Source: Cohaesibacter sp. ES.047 (GTDB lineage Bacteria > Pseudomonadota > Alphaproteobacteria > Rhizobiales > Cohaesibacteraceae). From it: a DNA stretch of 64,000 nt. This document shows positions 43,808 to 53,860 of this stretch, piece by piece. Where the stretch lies: positions 2,576,501 through 2,640,500 of the forward strand of contig NZ_LT907844.1 of assembly GCF_900215505.1 (NCBI RefSeq). The letters are read 5' to 3'. A program made the position numbers and the translations under genes. The stretch's first letter is position 1. Every line of letters starts with the position of its first letter. A model generated the notes under the pieces. It was not told where the DNA came from. It saw only the letters and a list, made by a program, of their open reading frames with translations, and did not search any database.

Positions 43808-45270
43808 CGGGAGGCCTGCTTCATTGGTTTGTCTGCGTAGCTGAGAATATCATCAGCCTGCTCAAGCTGCTTGCGGGCGTCGGTCATTGTGTCCAACTCC
43901 CAGTCCTTGTTTTCCGGAACGGGATCAACATCCTTGTCCGCAAATTCCGACAAGGCTTCCTTGGCTTCCGGCCAGTGACGGATGCCATTGAGGATTTCCG
44001 TGACGCGCTCCGCCAGAAGCATGTCGCGCGGGTCAAGATCCTTGCGCCGCACGGCCCACAGATGCTCAAGGGCCTGGTCGAGTGTCTCGGCCTTGAGCAT
44101 CGAACCGGCGATATAGAGCTCGGCGCGAGACCGATCTGCCGTATTTTTCATGGTGAGCGGCAGGGCCTTGGTCGCGGCCTGGAGCGCCAGATGCAGATTG
44201 CCCTCCACAAGACCGGCATGGGCCAGCAGAAGATAAAATTGCCGCTGGCTATCGAGATCGAATTCCGAGATGACGATATCGAGATCGGCAAAGGTCTGTT
44301 CATTCTCACTGGTCCCGAAGCGACGCATGGAAAAGCCGAAGCGGCGACGGAAATCCGAATTGTAGATCGAGTTGTGATAGTGACGGATATATTGAATGGC
44401 GTAGGTCTGGAACAGCTCGGGATCTTTCATGGCCGCAGCAATGGAGACACCACGCCGCAAGGCCGCTTCCTCGATGAGCGAGCCGGGCATCAGCAAGCGT
44501 GCCTTGTCGACCGCCTCAAGCGCGCTATTCAGATCGTGAGGCAGAAACAGAACCGCCTGCACCAGCGCGATCTGCCCACCCAGGCTCGGTTCCATCTGTA
44601 GCGGATCAAGCGCCGAAAAGCCCCTGTAGGCGTCCGACTTCTGCCCCTTGATATAAGCAAGGGACGCCGAAATCAGGCTCGTGTCGACGTGGTTCGGCAA
44701 GTCCATCTCCAGCAGCCGCGTGCCGATCGCGGGATGGCCACCGGACAGCATGAACAGGGTGACCGCTCGGATGTTGCGCTGGTCTTCCCACACCACCGGA
44801 TCAATCTTAGCAAACTGATCGTTCATCCGGGCCAGAAGCGACCGTTGCGCTCTGAGCGCATGGGTAGAGCCCTTGGCGGTTTGTGCTTGAAGATCCTGCA
44901 ACAGGCGCACCATCATATAGGGCTGATCATCGCGGGCGACACGTCCGCTATCCGGCTTGTCGTATGTCTGATCCACCGCTAGATCCACTGGGGTCTCCAC
45001 ACCCTGATCTGCCACCTGATCCACTGCTTGGGCGACATTAGATTCAGGAGATTCAGACGCACCGCTTGTGCTCTTCTGTGATGTGGTAAAGGGCGGCGGT
45101 GTTCCGATGACACGCACGGGGCGAGTATTCTCTGTTATGGGCGTTTTGGCTTCATCGGAAGAGGGTTCGGCAGAGAATGCCGCTCCAACGCTCAAAGCCG
45201 TGGCGGAAATCAAGAGCGCAGCACCAAGACGCATGGCTTGGGACCAACGGGTGGGGCCAAGGGACGTCAT
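43804..45270 (-). CDS. motC: Periplasmic motility protein MotC
   Basis: The 488-residue protein has a signal peptide (MRLGAALLISATALSVGAAFSA, about residues 13-34), a Pro/Asp-rich linker and the MotC domain (QPYMMVRLLQDLQAQTAKGSTHAL through SRAELYIAGSMLKAETLDQALEHLWAVRRKDLDPRDMLLAERV). In S. meliloti it binds MotB in the periplasm and is essential for motor rotation. It is restricted to rhizobia-like bacteria. It overlaps motB and fliK by ATGA at both ends. Confidence 0.95.
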   Translation of the reverse strand: MTSLGPTRWSQAMRLGAALLISATALSVGAAFSAEPSSDEAKTPITENTRPVRVIGTPPPFTTSQKSTSGASESPESNVAQAVDQVADQGVETPVDLAVDQTYDKPDSGRVARDDQPYMMVRLLQDLQAQTAKGSTHALRAQRSLLARMNDQFAKIDPVVWEDQRNIRAVTLFMLSGGHPAIGTRLLEMDLPNHVDTSLISASLAYIKGQKSDAYRGFSALDPLQMEPSLGGQIALVQAVLFLPHDLNSALEAVDKARLLMPGSLIEEAALRRGVSIAAAMKDPELFQTYAIQYIRHYHNSIYNSDFRRRFGFSMRRFGTSENEQTFADLDIVISEFDLDSQRQFYLLLAHAGLVEGNLHLALQAATKALPLTMKNTADRSRAELYIAGSMLKAETLDQALEHLWAVRRKDLDPRDMLLAERVTEILNGIRHWPEAKEALSEFADKDVDPVPENKDWELDTMTDARKQLEQADDILSYADKPMKQASR

Positions 45271-46721
45271 TCGGTTGCTCCTGCGGTTGGCTGTACCAGT
45301 ATTTCGATACGGCGGTTGTCATCGGCTTCCGGTTTATCGGGATGCTTGAGCTGCTGATCTGCGTAGCCTTCCACGCGCAACAGCCGTTTTTCATCAAAGC
45401 CTCCGCGGACCAACATGAACCGCGCCATATGGGCCCGAGCGGTCGACAGGCGCCAGTTGTCGTAATCCTTGGCGCGGAAGGGCCGGCCGTCGGTATGGCC
45501 GCGAATGATGATCTTGCCTTTGATGCCGGACAGGCTGTGTGCGATCTTTTCCAAAAGGGCGATGGACCGGGCTGAGGGTTCGCTTGAGCCGACCGCGAAC
45601 ATCCCCCAGGACGGGCTGTCGGTGACATCGATCAGGAGGCCATCCCCCTTGTCACGAACCGAGAGCTCTTTGCCGATGTCCAGTTTCGGTGCCTTGTTGA
45701 GTTCGGATTTGAGCGCCGCACGATAGTCTTCAAGAAGGGCTGAAGGAGATGTCTCGGTCTTCTCTGCTCCCTTGGTCTGTTCCTGTGCCAGCGCTGCTTT
45801 CTTGGCTTCCGGTCCTCCGGTCATGGCCACCGTCGAGCCGGTCTTCGAGGCAATAGCTGAAAGGCTGGACCCATCACCCTTGCTGTCTTTCTGTTTGGCC
45901 TGATCCGCTTTTACGGAGAGAGCGGGTGTGGGCTCCACCCCCTCAGTCAGAGATGCCATCCGCGTGCCTGAAGCGGGACCCATGGAAATGTCGGAGACGG
46001 GATCGGGACCGGTGATCAGACCATCGAGTTCGTTGGCTTCTCCGAGTTGGGGATCCATCCTTGGCTGCTGCGGCTGCTGCATATCAGCAACGAGCGCACC
46101 ATCGGTCGGCTGGTTTGGCTCCAGTCGCCAATAGAGAGGGTCAAACGGATCGCGCAGGGCTTCACCGCCCTTGGTCCCGATGCGCGATTCTGTTCCCGCG
46201 CTTTCATCACTTTGCTGTGCGTCGAATTGCCCGGAGGCTTCTGCCGACATCATGATGCGGTTTAGGACGCCATATGGATCGGAAAAAATCTCTGCCTCGG
46301 TGTAGGTTGGTATGGCTTCGGCCGTGATGGCGCCTTCCTCAAAGGTGCGATTGCCGGCTTCCCCGAATTTGCGCACGTCGGAGGAAATATTCTCCGTCAC
46401 ATGAGCCGAGCCCTTCTTCACCGCCTGTGATGCAGCATCCGCCTCCGCGCTTCCCGCCTTGGGTTCCGGATCGGCAATGCCTTTTTGATATTGGGACATT
46501 TCCGCCAGTTTGACCGGATTGAAATATTGGGCAATCTCGCGCTTGGCGGCATCATCGGTGGTGGAAATCAGCCACATGACAAGGAAAAACGCCATCATCG
46601 CTGTCATGAAGTCGGCATGCGCAATCTTCCAGACACCGGTTTTTGCATTATCGAGATCCATGTCAGGACGGCGGCGCACGATGATAAGCTCGTGTTCGCC
46701 TTGTTTGGTAATCTCATTCAT
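45267..46721 (-). CDS. motB: Flagellar stator protein MotB
   Basis: From the ATG at 46719-46721 the 484-residue protein has a cytoplasmic tail and a single membrane helix with the channel aspartate (Asp37 in HADFMTAMMAFFLVMWLI). A long variable periplasmic linker of about 250 residues follows, and then an OmpA-like peptidoglycan-binding domain (IIIRGHTDGRPFRAKDYDNWRLSTARA). It pairs with MotA, whose gene is apart at 59154-60062. It overlaps the FliH-like gene by 8 nt and motC by 4 nt. Confidence 0.95.
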   Translation of the reverse strand: MNEITKQGEHELIIVRRRPDMDLDNAKTGVWKIAHADFMTAMMAFFLVMWLISTTDDAAKREIAQYFNPVKLAEMSQYQKGIADPEPKAGSAEADAASQAVKKGSAHVTENISSDVRKFGEAGNRTFEEGAITAEAIPTYTEAEIFSDPYGVLNRIMMSAEASGQFDAQQSDESAGTESRIGTKGGEALRDPFDPLYWRLEPNQPTDGALVADMQQPQQPRMDPQLGEANELDGLITGPDPVSDISMGPASGTRMASLTEGVEPTPALSVKADQAKQKDSKGDGSSLSAIASKTGSTVAMTGGPEAKKAALAQEQTKGAEKTETSPSALLEDYRAALKSELNKAPKLDIGKELSVRDKGDGLLIDVTDSPSWGMFAVGSSEPSARSIALLEKIAHSLSGIKGKIIIRGHTDGRPFRAKDYDNWRLSTARAHMARFMLVRGGFDEKRLLRVEGYADQQLKHPDKPEADDNRRIEILVQPTAGATE

Positions 46722-47403
46722 CCTGAACGGCCTCTCTGAGTTGCGCCACAAAAGGCTTCAATCGGGTCTCAAAAACTGTCTTGTCGATTGTCAGTGACAG
46801 TTCGTCCTGTTGGGTGTGCGTGCTGTCGTCTGCCTCGCCTTCGGCGCTTTCTTGCGCGCACGCCTTCAGGTAGCTCTGGCAAATGGTGAGTTGTTCAAGC
46901 AGCTGCCTCGGGCCTTTCAGGATCGGTGTTCCTTCAACCGCCTCTTTCATTGCCACCTTCGCCACTTCGGCGAAACGTTGTGTCATCAAGGCTGATGCCT
47001 GCTCTTCGAGAAACGGCTCAAGAAGCTCTGCAAGTGTGTCCGCCAACCGATTTGATATGTCTTGAAACTGCCGATCGATCTGGCCGGAAAGCGAGATATG
47101 CAGAAGATTGGCGAGATCTTCCTTTTCACGGCTGAACTGGGCACGCAGCTCTCCCAGATCCTTGATTTTCTGTTCCTGCCACAGCGTTTCCGCTTCGAGC
47201 AGACCGCGGGACCAGGCCTCCGTCTTGAGGCTCTGTTCATCCTGCGGTTCCGGAGGCAAGGCCACCTGCACGGACTTTTTCAGCAGCACCTCGAGCCCGC
47301 CGAAAACAGCCTGATCCGGTGCCATCGGCGTGCCCTGCCTTGCTGGCGAGGGCTGTTCGGAGATGCTCACGTTGGGCAGGAGATCTTTGATCGCGCGTGC
47401 CAT
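46714..47403 (-). CDS. Probable FliH-like flagellar protein
   Basis: The ATG at 47401-47403 overlaps the fliF stop by one base (TAATG). The 229-residue protein has a central coiled coil (EAETLWQEQKIKDLGELRAQFSREKEDLANLL). Its C-terminal part (DISNRLADTLAELLEPFLEEQASALMTQRFAEVAKVAMKEAVEG) resembles the layout of FliH/HrpE stalk proteins that tether the FliI ATPase. The sequence match is not strong. Position after fliF supports a flagellar role. The name is an inference. Confidence 0.6.
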   Translation of the reverse strand: MARAIKDLLPNVSISEQPSPARQGTPMAPDQAVFGGLEVLLKKSVQVALPPEPQDEQSLKTEAWSRGLLEAETLWQEQKIKDLGELRAQFSREKEDLANLLHISLSGQIDRQFQDISNRLADTLAELLEPFLEEQASALMTQRFAEVAKVAMKEAVEGTPILKGPRQLLEQLTICQSYLKACAQESAEGEADDSTHTQQDELSLTIDKTVFETRLKPFVAQLREAVQDE

Positions 47404-49037
47404 TATGCGCTCTCCGTTTGGTAGAACCATTGTTTGAGAATGGCGGCGGACTGCTCTTCATGCAGATCGACAACCTGCTCAAGCTTGCGAACTGGCGATG
47501 CTTCAAGCTTGCGCGAGAGGTCTTCAAGGAGCGGCCCGTGGATGGAGCTTTCCACTCCGCCCATTTCCAGCTCTGTCTCAAAGGTGTCCTCGGTGTCCGG
47601 CGCTTCATTGTCGTTGGCAATGAACTTGGGCATCAGCGAATTGATCGCCGGGCGCAGGCCGAACCAGATGAGGAGACCGGACACCACGAGAATGCTGACT
47701 GCGTTGGCAATGTTGCCGGACTGTCGAAGCAGAACCTGTGTGATGGACAGGGGCTCAAGCGGAGCCAGATCACCGGTGCCGACTTCGAAGTTGACCATGG
47801 ACACCTTGATCTGGTCGCCCCGAGCCTCATCGAAGCCAGCGGAAGACGTCGCCAATGCGCGGATTTCATCCATGTGGGTTTTAAGTGCTTGATTGATCGT
47901 CTCTTCGCTAGCTTTCTCGCCAAGTCCGTCGATCAGATGCTGGCGGTTGACCAGAACGGCGATTGACAGGCGTTCGATGTCATAGCCTTCGCGCGTTTGT
48001 TCGACCTTCTTGGATGAAATTTCATAGTTGACGGTTTCCTCGCGGCGTTCATTCTCTTCGATCGACTGATCTTCACCACCGGCATTTACATCCGTATCAG
48101 GCAGGTTCTGTTCGACCGTGGTTGGACGTTGTGAGGTCGCATTCTGCGCACTTTCGCTGGCGCGAACGGTCTGCACCGAACGCTCGATCCTGCTGTTGGG
48201 ATCAAAGATTGTTTCTGCAATCCTCTGTTTATCCGTGTTCAGCGCCGTGTTGACCGAAACCTGGAAGTTGGAAAGACCGAGATAGGGGGTCAGGGTTTTG
48301 CGGATGTTTTCCTGAATGCGGGACGAAATACGCGAGGCAAGGCCTTCCATCTCACCGGCGGAGCTGTTTTCTTCGCCAGACCCGGAGGCCAGCAGTGTGC
48401 CGGTGGAGTCAAGGACCGTTACCTTGCTGGGCACCATGCCCGGAACGGCAGCAGCAACGAGATGGCGAATGGCCTGCGCCGTCTTGGAATCCCCCGAGCC
48501 GAGCGTCTTGATAACAACGGATGCCGAGGGCGGCTGGTCCTTGGAGCGGAAGGATCCCTTTTCGGGAAACACGATATGGACCCTTGCAGCCTGAACGTCT
48601 TTCATCGACTGGATCGTTCGGCCCAATTCCCCTTCGATCGCCCTGACGCGGGTTATTTCCTGCATGAAGGAGGTCAGGCCCAGCGAGCCGAGATCATCAA
48701 ACAATTCATAGCCGGCGCTCTTGCCTCTGGGCAATCCACGCTCGGCTAGCAGCATACGCGCCCGCGTTGTTGATGAATAATTGACGAGGACTGCGGAGCT
48801 CTCGGTGTTCACATCAAACTGGATCCCGGCATCCTGCAGAGCAGAGCCGATCCGGGTGATGTCATCCCGATCGAGACCGGAATAAAGGGTGGTCATCTGC
48901 GGTCGGGACAGGAGATAAGCTCCACCGCCAACAAGCACCAGCGTCAAAACGCCGATAATGCCCAGCGCCATGAGGCGTTTGGGGCCCAGATCTTTTAGAT
49001 TGGACCAGATTTTCTCGGCTTGTTCACTTCCTGGCAT
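47403..49037 (-). CDS. fliF: Flagellar MS-ring protein FliF
   Basis: The 544-residue protein has two membrane helices (about residues 20-40 and 440-460) around a large periplasmic ring-building region. That region includes TTLYSGLDRDDITRIGSALQDAGIQFDV, ERGLPRGKSAGYELFDDLGSLGLTSFMQ and ARVHIVFPEKG. The C-terminal FliG-binding helix (LEQVVDLHEEQSAAILKQWFYQ) is present. It starts the fliF-fliH-like-motB-motC-fliK-transglycosylase cluster. Confidence 0.97.
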   Translation of the reverse strand: MPGSEQAEKIWSNLKDLGPKRLMALGIIGVLTLVLVGGGAYLLSRPQMTTLYSGLDRDDITRIGSALQDAGIQFDVNTESSAVLVNYSSTTRARMLLAERGLPRGKSAGYELFDDLGSLGLTSFMQEITRVRAIEGELGRTIQSMKDVQAARVHIVFPEKGSFRSKDQPPSASVVIKTLGSGDSKTAQAIRHLVAAAVPGMVPSKVTVLDSTGTLLASGSGEENSSAGEMEGLASRISSRIQENIRKTLTPYLGLSNFQVSVNTALNTDKQRIAETIFDPNSRIERSVQTVRASESAQNATSQRPTTVEQNLPDTDVNAGGEDQSIEENERREETVNYEISSKKVEQTREGYDIERLSIAVLVNRQHLIDGLGEKASEETINQALKTHMDEIRALATSSAGFDEARGDQIKVSMVNFEVGTGDLAPLEPLSITQVLLRQSGNIANAVSILVVSGLLIWFGLRPAINSLMPKFIANDNEAPDTEDTFETELEMGGVESSIHGPLLEDLSRKLEASPVRKLEQVVDLHEEQSAAILKQWFYQTESA

Positions 49038-49094
49038 CGAACGGGAACCTCTTACAAGACTGATTACTTCTGATATCCAATATGAGCGGGCAAA

Positions 49095-49104
49095 CTTGCG
49101 CGAA
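49095..49104 (-). promoter_or_regulatory. TTCGCGCAAG flagellar motif upstream of fliF
   Basis: On the coding strand the element reads TTCGCGCAAG, then TTTGCCCGC, 58 nt before the fliF start. It is identical in its core to those at flgE and motA. Confidence 0.5.
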
Positions 49105-49149
49105 GCCTGCCAAGGCGGATCATCAGAGCCAAAGAACGGGAAAACTCAG

Positions 49150-49187
49150 TTCCAAAAAAGGAAAAGACACGCCCTCGGGAGGGCGTG
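49150..49187 (-). terminator. Terminator of flagellin gene
   Basis: On the minus strand CACGCCCT (49187-49180) and AGGGCGTG (49175-49168) form an 8-bp GC-rich stem with a 4-nt loop. TCTTTTCCTTTTTT follows, about 50 nt past the flagellin stop. This is a textbook intrinsic terminator. Confidence 0.88.
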
Positions 49188-49236
49188 CCTTTGTTGACTG
49201 TCGCAGTTGACTTCCAGAGCCTCACTCTGCCTGATC

Positions 49237-50184
49237 TTAACGGAACAGGGACAGAATGTTGTCGGAGCTGGAGTTTGCAATCGAAAGAGCCTGGATACCC
49301 AGCTGCTGCTGAACCTGCAGAGCTTTAAGGCGGGTGGACTCTTCGTTCATGTCAGCGTCAACCAGCTGGCCGATACCGCGGTCAAGAGCATCCGTCAGTG
49401 CACCAACGAAGTCTTTCTGCAGGTCAACACGGGTTTTGACGGAACCCAGGGTCGTTGCAGCATCAGTGATTTTACCCAACTGTGTGTCAACGGCCTGAAT
49501 TACCAGTTCAAGGTCGGCGAGGTCGTTAGCATCATCAGTTACAGCACTGATATCGATGTTTACAACATTCGAGGTCGTACCCATGTTGGAGCCACCCCAC
49601 GAGAAACCGAGATCTGCGTCAAGAATACCAGTCTCGGAACCGCCCGCGTTGGAAGCGTTAGTGTCAAACAACTGAACACCGGTGATGTCAACATCAATAG
49701 TCTGAATGCTGATGGATCCGCCGGCGCGGCTGAACGAACTAACGATCTCTTTTTTGTTAACGGTCGCTACGTCGGAAGACAGCCAGTTTTCAGAGTTGAA
49801 CACGGCCGAGTCGGACGTACTACGGAGCTGGTTCTGCAGCTCGTTGATGTCGGACTGGATTTTGCCGCGGTCAACACCTGGCTGCTTGGCAGCAACCAGT
49901 TTTGCCTTGATTTCATCAACGACTTTAACAGTGGCATTCAGTGCGGTGTACATGGTGTCAACCGTTGCGGCACCGAGACCAAGGGCATCCTGTACGGCGG
50001 ACAAAGCGTTGTTGTCCGAACGCATGGTGGTTGCAATGGACCAGTAGGCAGCGTTGTCCTGAGCGGACGATACGCGCTGGCCAGTAGAAATGCGGTTCTG
50101 AACTTCCGACATGGATTTGTTGGTTGCGTTCAGGGTCTGCAAAGCGGTCATTGCAGATGCATTGGTCAGAATACTGTTAGACAT
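49237..50184 (-). CDS. fla: Flagellin
   Basis: From the ATG at 50182-50184 (AAAGGGAC upstream) the 315-residue protein has the D0/D1 helices at both ends: ALQTLNATNKSMSEVQNRISTGQRVSSAQDNAAYWSIATTMRSD and QKDFVGALTDALDRGIGQLVDADMNEESTRLKALQVQQQLGIQALSIANSSSDNILSLF. The short middle leaves little room for large outer domains. It is the only flagellin gene in the window, has its own terminator, and is the expected target of FlbT/FlaF. Confidence 0.97.
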   Translation of the reverse strand: MSNSILTNASAMTALQTLNATNKSMSEVQNRISTGQRVSSAQDNAAYWSIATTMRSDNNALSAVQDALGLGAATVDTMYTALNATVKVVDEIKAKLVAAKQPGVDRGKIQSDINELQNQLRSTSDSAVFNSENWLSSDVATVNKKEIVSSFSRAGGSISIQTIDVDITGVQLFDTNASNAGGSETGILDADLGFSWGGSNMGTTSNVVNIDISAVTDDANDLADLELVIQAVDTQLGKITDAATTLGSVKTRVDLQKDFVGALTDALDRGIGQLVDADMNEESTRLKALQVQQQLGIQALSIANSSSDNILSLFR

Positions 50185-50329
50185 GATGATGTCCCTTTCA
50201 ATGTGTGATTGTGACAAATAATGGGGACATTCCGGATTTTCACCGGCACGAGAGGAGCGGCGTCATGCCTTTGAACCTTGGTTTGGGTTGTGGTCCAACC
50301 TCTCGCAAGATTGACACTACGCACACAAG

Positions 50330-50348
50330 CTTGCCTGAACCTGACCTG
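50330..50348 (-). promoter_or_regulatory. Flagellar motif upstream of flagellin
   Basis: On the coding strand this reads CAGGTCAGGTTCAGGCAAG. It matches 17 of 19 bases of the element before motA, about 146-165 nt upstream of the flagellin start, in the same relative orientation. Confidence 0.5.
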
Positions 50349-50383
50349 ATCGGCGGTTGAAGACATCTTTTTCTGTTGAAAAG

Positions 50384-50418
50384 AAAAAGGCCATTTCCTG
50401 GTGGGAAATGGCCTTTTT
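50384..50418. terminator. Strong bidirectional terminator after FliJ-like gene
   Basis: AAAAAGGCCATTTCC (50384-50398) and GGAAATGGCCTTTTT (50404-50418) form a perfect 15-bp stem with a 5-nt loop and A/T tails on both sides. It lies 36 nt past the stop of the FliJ-like gene and separates the flhA-fliR cluster from the flagellin. Confidence 0.92.
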
Positions 50419-50453
50419 ATCAAGGGCTTATGAGCTGATTGAGGAGCTTCGGT

Positions 50454-50849
50454 TTACAGCCCTTCGCTCTGATAAGCGGTTTGTTCGATGATTTCCTGAT
50501 GGTTCTTTTTTTCCGCTTCGCTGCGTTCTTCCTGTTCAAGAACCGACGCCATGCGTTTGACGGCCTCCATGAAGACGGCCTGCTTGCGTGTTTCCGATTT
50601 GAGCGTCTCCAGGGCATCCTGCATGTCGTTCTTGCGCTGGTTGACCTGTCGGATCTGGTTGACATGGGAGTTCATCAGCGCATTGACGAGCAGCGGGTCG
50701 CCATCAGACATGAGGGACAGCAGCTCCATCTCCTTCTGGCGCAGATAGTCCAGTTCCTTGGAGGCCTTATCCACGGCGCGTTGCGCGTTGCGTTGCATTT
50801 GTTCCTGCGCCTTGAGCAGGACGCGCATTCGGTTGAGTCGTTGAGACAT
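50454..50849 (-). CDS. FliJ-like coiled-coil flagellar protein
   Basis: The 131-residue protein is nearly all alpha-helical coiled coil (MRVLLKAQEQMQRNAQRAVDKASKELDYLRQKEMELLSLMSDGDPLLVNALMNSHVNQIRQVNQRKNDMQDALETLKSETRKQ). Size, charge and position after fliR match FliJ, which shuttles export chaperones at the FliI ATPase. Sequence conservation in FliJ is low, so the name is an inference. Confidence 0.65.
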   Translation of the reverse strand: MSQRLNRMRVLLKAQEQMQRNAQRAVDKASKELDYLRQKEMELLSLMSDGDPLLVNALMNSHVNQIRQVNQRKNDMQDALETLKSETRKQAVFMEAVKRMASVLEQEERSEAEKKNHQEIIEQTAYQSEGL

Positions 50850-50864
50850 GGATCGTTTCTCCGG

Positions 50865-51617
50865 TTAGCGGCTCAGCACTTGAGACAGGTGATCAACAAA
50901 AATGCCCATCATTTCGCCGATGACGAACATCATCAGGAAAAGGCCGCCTGCGATGACAAACGGCATGGCAATGAAATAAACGGGGATCTGCGGCGTCAGC
51001 TTGTTGGTCAATCCCAGCGCCAGATTGACAACCACCGCATAGATGACGAACGGACTGGCGATACGCAGTGCCAGAAGAAAGGCTTCCCGAAGCGCATCCG
51101 TTGCCTGAATGAGCGTGTCCTGCGCATCGATGATCATCGCTGGCGGCACGGCCGAATAGGAGGAAACCAGACCATCGATGATCTGCCAGTGCAGCCCTGA
51201 AATGAAAATCAGGGTGATGGCAGTCAGCGTCATGAGGTTGACGAGAGCCGGGACGGGTTCGCTGTCTTCGATGGGAGCACCGGCCATGCCGGAAAGGTTC
51301 ATGGACATGGCGGCAAAACTGCCCATCGTCTGCAGGGCGGCAATGAAGACGCGACCAATAAACCCGATGGTTGCCCCGATGAGAATCTCTGCTGCGATGA
51401 GAAACATCAGATGGGCACTGGTGACCTGTGTCACGGTCGGTAACACCTTTGCAACAAGCAGGGGAGACAGGGCCAACGACAAGGACAAGGCAATGAACAG
51501 GCGAATGCTCGGGGAAACCCGAGCACTGCTGAAGCCTGGAACGATCATCAGGCAGGCACCGATGCGGCAAAAGATCAGAAAGACCGCAACGAGCGTATTT
51601 GGCTGAAGCCAGAACAT
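50865..51617 (-). CDS. fliR: Flagellar export apparatus protein FliR
   Basis: The 250-residue protein has about six membrane helices and the FliR pattern (FLIFCRIGACLMIVPGFSSARVSPSIRLFIALSLSLALSPLL; GFIGRVFIAALQTMGSFAAMSMNLSGM). It is part of the FliPQR gate. The ATG at 51615-51617 has AGGTG upstream; a GTG two codons earlier is less likely. It follows flhA by 9 nt. Confidence 0.95.
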   Translation of the reverse strand: MFWLQPNTLVAVFLIFCRIGACLMIVPGFSSARVSPSIRLFIALSLSLALSPLLVAKVLPTVTQVTSAHLMFLIAAEILIGATIGFIGRVFIAALQTMGSFAAMSMNLSGMAGAPIEDSEPVPALVNLMTLTAITLIFISGLHWQIIDGLVSSYSAVPPAMIIDAQDTLIQATDALREAFLLALRIASPFVIYAVVVNLALGLTNKLTPQIPVYFIAMPFVIAGGLFLMMFVIGEMMGIFVDHLSQVLSR

Positions 51618-51626
51618 GGTCACCTG

Positions 51627-53720
51627 TTAAGATACGTTGCCAATGGTGATGAGATCGACGCCTCGGACCACCTCGAGATGAGACAGAACGGGCAGGGTGG
51701 GGAACAGCCGTTCGACAATCATGCGAACGTAGCTGCGGGCATCAGGCGTTGTCAGAATGGCATAGCTCTGATGGTTGCCGGATTTTTCGCGCACCAGCTT
51801 GGTGAGATCTTCGCCAAATTGCTCCACCAGATGCGGATCGATGTCAAATTCGACAACTTCGCCTTTCGCATCGCGTTTGAGCGCATCATGGAAGGCCAGA
51901 TCCCACTTGTTGCCAAGGCGGATGACGGCGAGTTTGCCGCCCTTGGCCAGATCACCACAAATCTGCTGCCCCATGCGAATGCGCACATGTTCCACAACCT
52001 GTTCGGAGCGGCGCACATGCGGTGCGATTTCCGCGATCGCTTCAAGGATCAAATGCAGGTTGCGGATCGAGACGCGCTCGGCCAGCAACAGCTTGAGGAC
52101 AGCTTGAAGACCCGAGTAGGAAATGTGGGCCGGACAGATGTCGTCAATCAGACGCTTGTATTCCTTGTCCAGACGATCCAGCAGCGAGCGCATGTCCTTG
52201 TAGGAGAGGAGCTGCGGCAGGTTGTTGCGGATCACTTCGCTAAGGTGCGTGAGAACGATAGAGGTGTTGTCGACCGATTCCATGCCGATGCGCTTGACTT
52301 CATCCGCATAGGCTGAAGGCACCCAGATGCCTGGCATGCCGAAGGCGGGTTCGCGTGTCGGCTCACCGGGCAACTTGCCGGTGTTCTCCGGGCCTGACAG
52401 CACAAGCAGCTCACCGACACGCAACTCATGGCTGGCAATCACGGTGCCGTGGATCCGGATTTCATAGCTTTTCGGGTTGATGCTCAGGCTGTCCGTCAGC
52501 TGGATATCCGGGACAACAAAGCCATATTCCTCGGCAAATTTGCGGCGCATCTTGGCGACGCGGTTGGCCAGATCATCTCGCGACGTCAGCATCTGGGCCG
52601 TCAACTGTTTGCCAAGGCACAGCTCGATTTCCGATGCCTTGAGGTTCTGTTTCACGGACATCCGCTCGTCCAGTTCGCGCTGGCGAGCCGCAACAGCAGT
52701 CTTGCGATCAACCTCGTCCTGCGCGGCAGCCAGCTTGCGCGGAATGGTGTAACCGGTAAAGGACATGATGGCCGCCAGAATGGCGAATGGCAGGAACGGA
52801 AGACCGGGCATGAGAGCCAGAATGATCATCAGACTGGACGCAACAAACAAGGCGCGTGGATACTTGCCAAGCTGTCCCAGGACCGCCTTTTCTGCCGAGC
52901 CACGGGTGCCGCCCTTGGAGACCAGAAGACCGGCAGCCAGTGACACGATCAGCGCGGGGATCTGAGAGACCAGACCATCCCCGACCGACAGTTTGGTGAA
53001 GACGTCGGAGGCTTCGCCAAGGCTCATGTCATAGCGGGTGGCACCGATGACGATGCCGCCAAAGATGTTCACCGCCGTGATGATCAGGCCGGCAATCGCA
53101 TCGCCGCGGACGAATTTGGAGGCACCATCCATGGCACCGAAGAAGGAGCTTTCCTCCTCCAGCTCCCGGCGGCGCAACTGGGCTTCCTTTTCGTCAATCA
53201 GCCCGGCATTGAGGTCGGCGTCGATCGCCATCTGCTTGCCGGGGATCGCATCAAGGGTGAAGCGGGCGCCAACCTCGGCGATGCGCGTCGCACCCTTGGT
53301 AATCACGAGAAAGTTGACGATCACGAGAATGGCAAAGACGATCAAACCGATCACGAAGTCGCCGCTCATCACGAATTGCGAGAAGCCGTTGATGATCGCG
53401 CCCGCCGCATGCAGGCCCTCATGGCCTTGTGACAGGATCATCCGCGTCGTTGCAATATTGAGCGACAGGCGCAGCATCGTGGCGATCAGCAGAATTGTGG
53501 GAAAGGATGAAAACTCAAGCGGTTTCTCGATCCACAATGCGACCATCAGGATCAGGATCGAAAGAGCGATGGACAGCGATAGCCCAATGTCAATCATGAA
53601 GGCGGGAATTGGCAGGAACAGGATCGTCAGAATGATGACGATACCGAAGGCAAAGCCAACATCACGGCTGGTCTTCTCAGGCGGTAGGCTAACACCTGCG
53701 ACGACGTTCAAGTCAGACAT
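51627..53720 (-). CDS. flhA: Flagellar export gate protein FlhA
   Basis: From the ATG at 53718-53720 (GGAGAG upstream) the 697-residue protein has eight membrane helices in its first half, with the FHIPEP motif region ([51 protein letters not shown]). The second half is the cytoplasmic docking domain, which binds chaperone-substrate complexes and FliI/FliJ. It heads the flhA-fliR-fliJ-like cluster. Confidence 0.97.
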   Translation of the reverse strand: MSDLNVVAGVSLPPEKTSRDVGFAFGIVIILTILFLPIPAFMIDIGLSLSIALSILILMVALWIEKPLEFSSFPTILLIATMLRLSLNIATTRMILSQGHEGLHAAGAIINGFSQFVMSGDFVIGLIVFAILVIVNFLVITKGATRIAEVGARFTLDAIPGKQMAIDADLNAGLIDEKEAQLRRRELEEESSFFGAMDGASKFVRGDAIAGLIITAVNIFGGIVIGATRYDMSLGEASDVFTKLSVGDGLVSQIPALIVSLAAGLLVSKGGTRGSAEKAVLGQLGKYPRALFVASSLMIILALMPGLPFLPFAILAAIMSFTGYTIPRKLAAAQDEVDRKTAVAARQRELDERMSVKQNLKASEIELCLGKQLTAQMLTSRDDLANRVAKMRRKFAEEYGFVVPDIQLTDSLSINPKSYEIRIHGTVIASHELRVGELLVLSGPENTGKLPGEPTREPAFGMPGIWVPSAYADEVKRIGMESVDNTSIVLTHLSEVIRNNLPQLLSYKDMRSLLDRLDKEYKRLIDDICPAHISYSGLQAVLKLLLAERVSIRNLHLILEAIAEIAPHVRRSEQVVEHVRIRMGQQICGDLAKGGKLAVIRLGNKWDLAFHDALKRDAKGEVVEFDIDPHLVEQFGEDLTKLVREKSGNHQSYAILTTPDARSYVRMIVERLFPTLPVLSHLEVVRGVDLITIGNVS

Positions 53721-53770
53721 GTCGCTCTCCAATGCGGGTCAATTGCTTTTGGGGATAATGACGCGGCAAA

Positions 53771-53780
53771 CTTGCGTTGG
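53771..53780 (-). promoter_or_regulatory. Flagellar motif variant upstream of flhA
   Basis: On the coding strand the element reads CCAACGCAAG followed by TTTGCCGCGTCAT, 51 nt before the flhA start. The CGCAAGTTTGCC part and what follows closely match the fliF element (CGCAAGTTTGCCCGCTCAT). Confidence 0.4.
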
Positions 53781-53860
53781 GCTTGTGGGATGCCTCTCGC
53801 GAAGGTTTGCTGTGCATGGCGTCTGGCGTTCGGGCAAAAAAATAGGGAGCAAAGCGCCCC

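Noticed and set aside
43783-44601. Long plus-strand frame (272 codons) opposite motC
   Set aside because: It is a shadow of motC, which has clear family motifs and signal peptide; long antisense frames are common in GC-rich genomes.
49207-50208. 333-codon plus-strand frame opposite flagellin
   Set aside because: It is a mirror of the flagellin gene codon pattern; flagellin is unambiguous.
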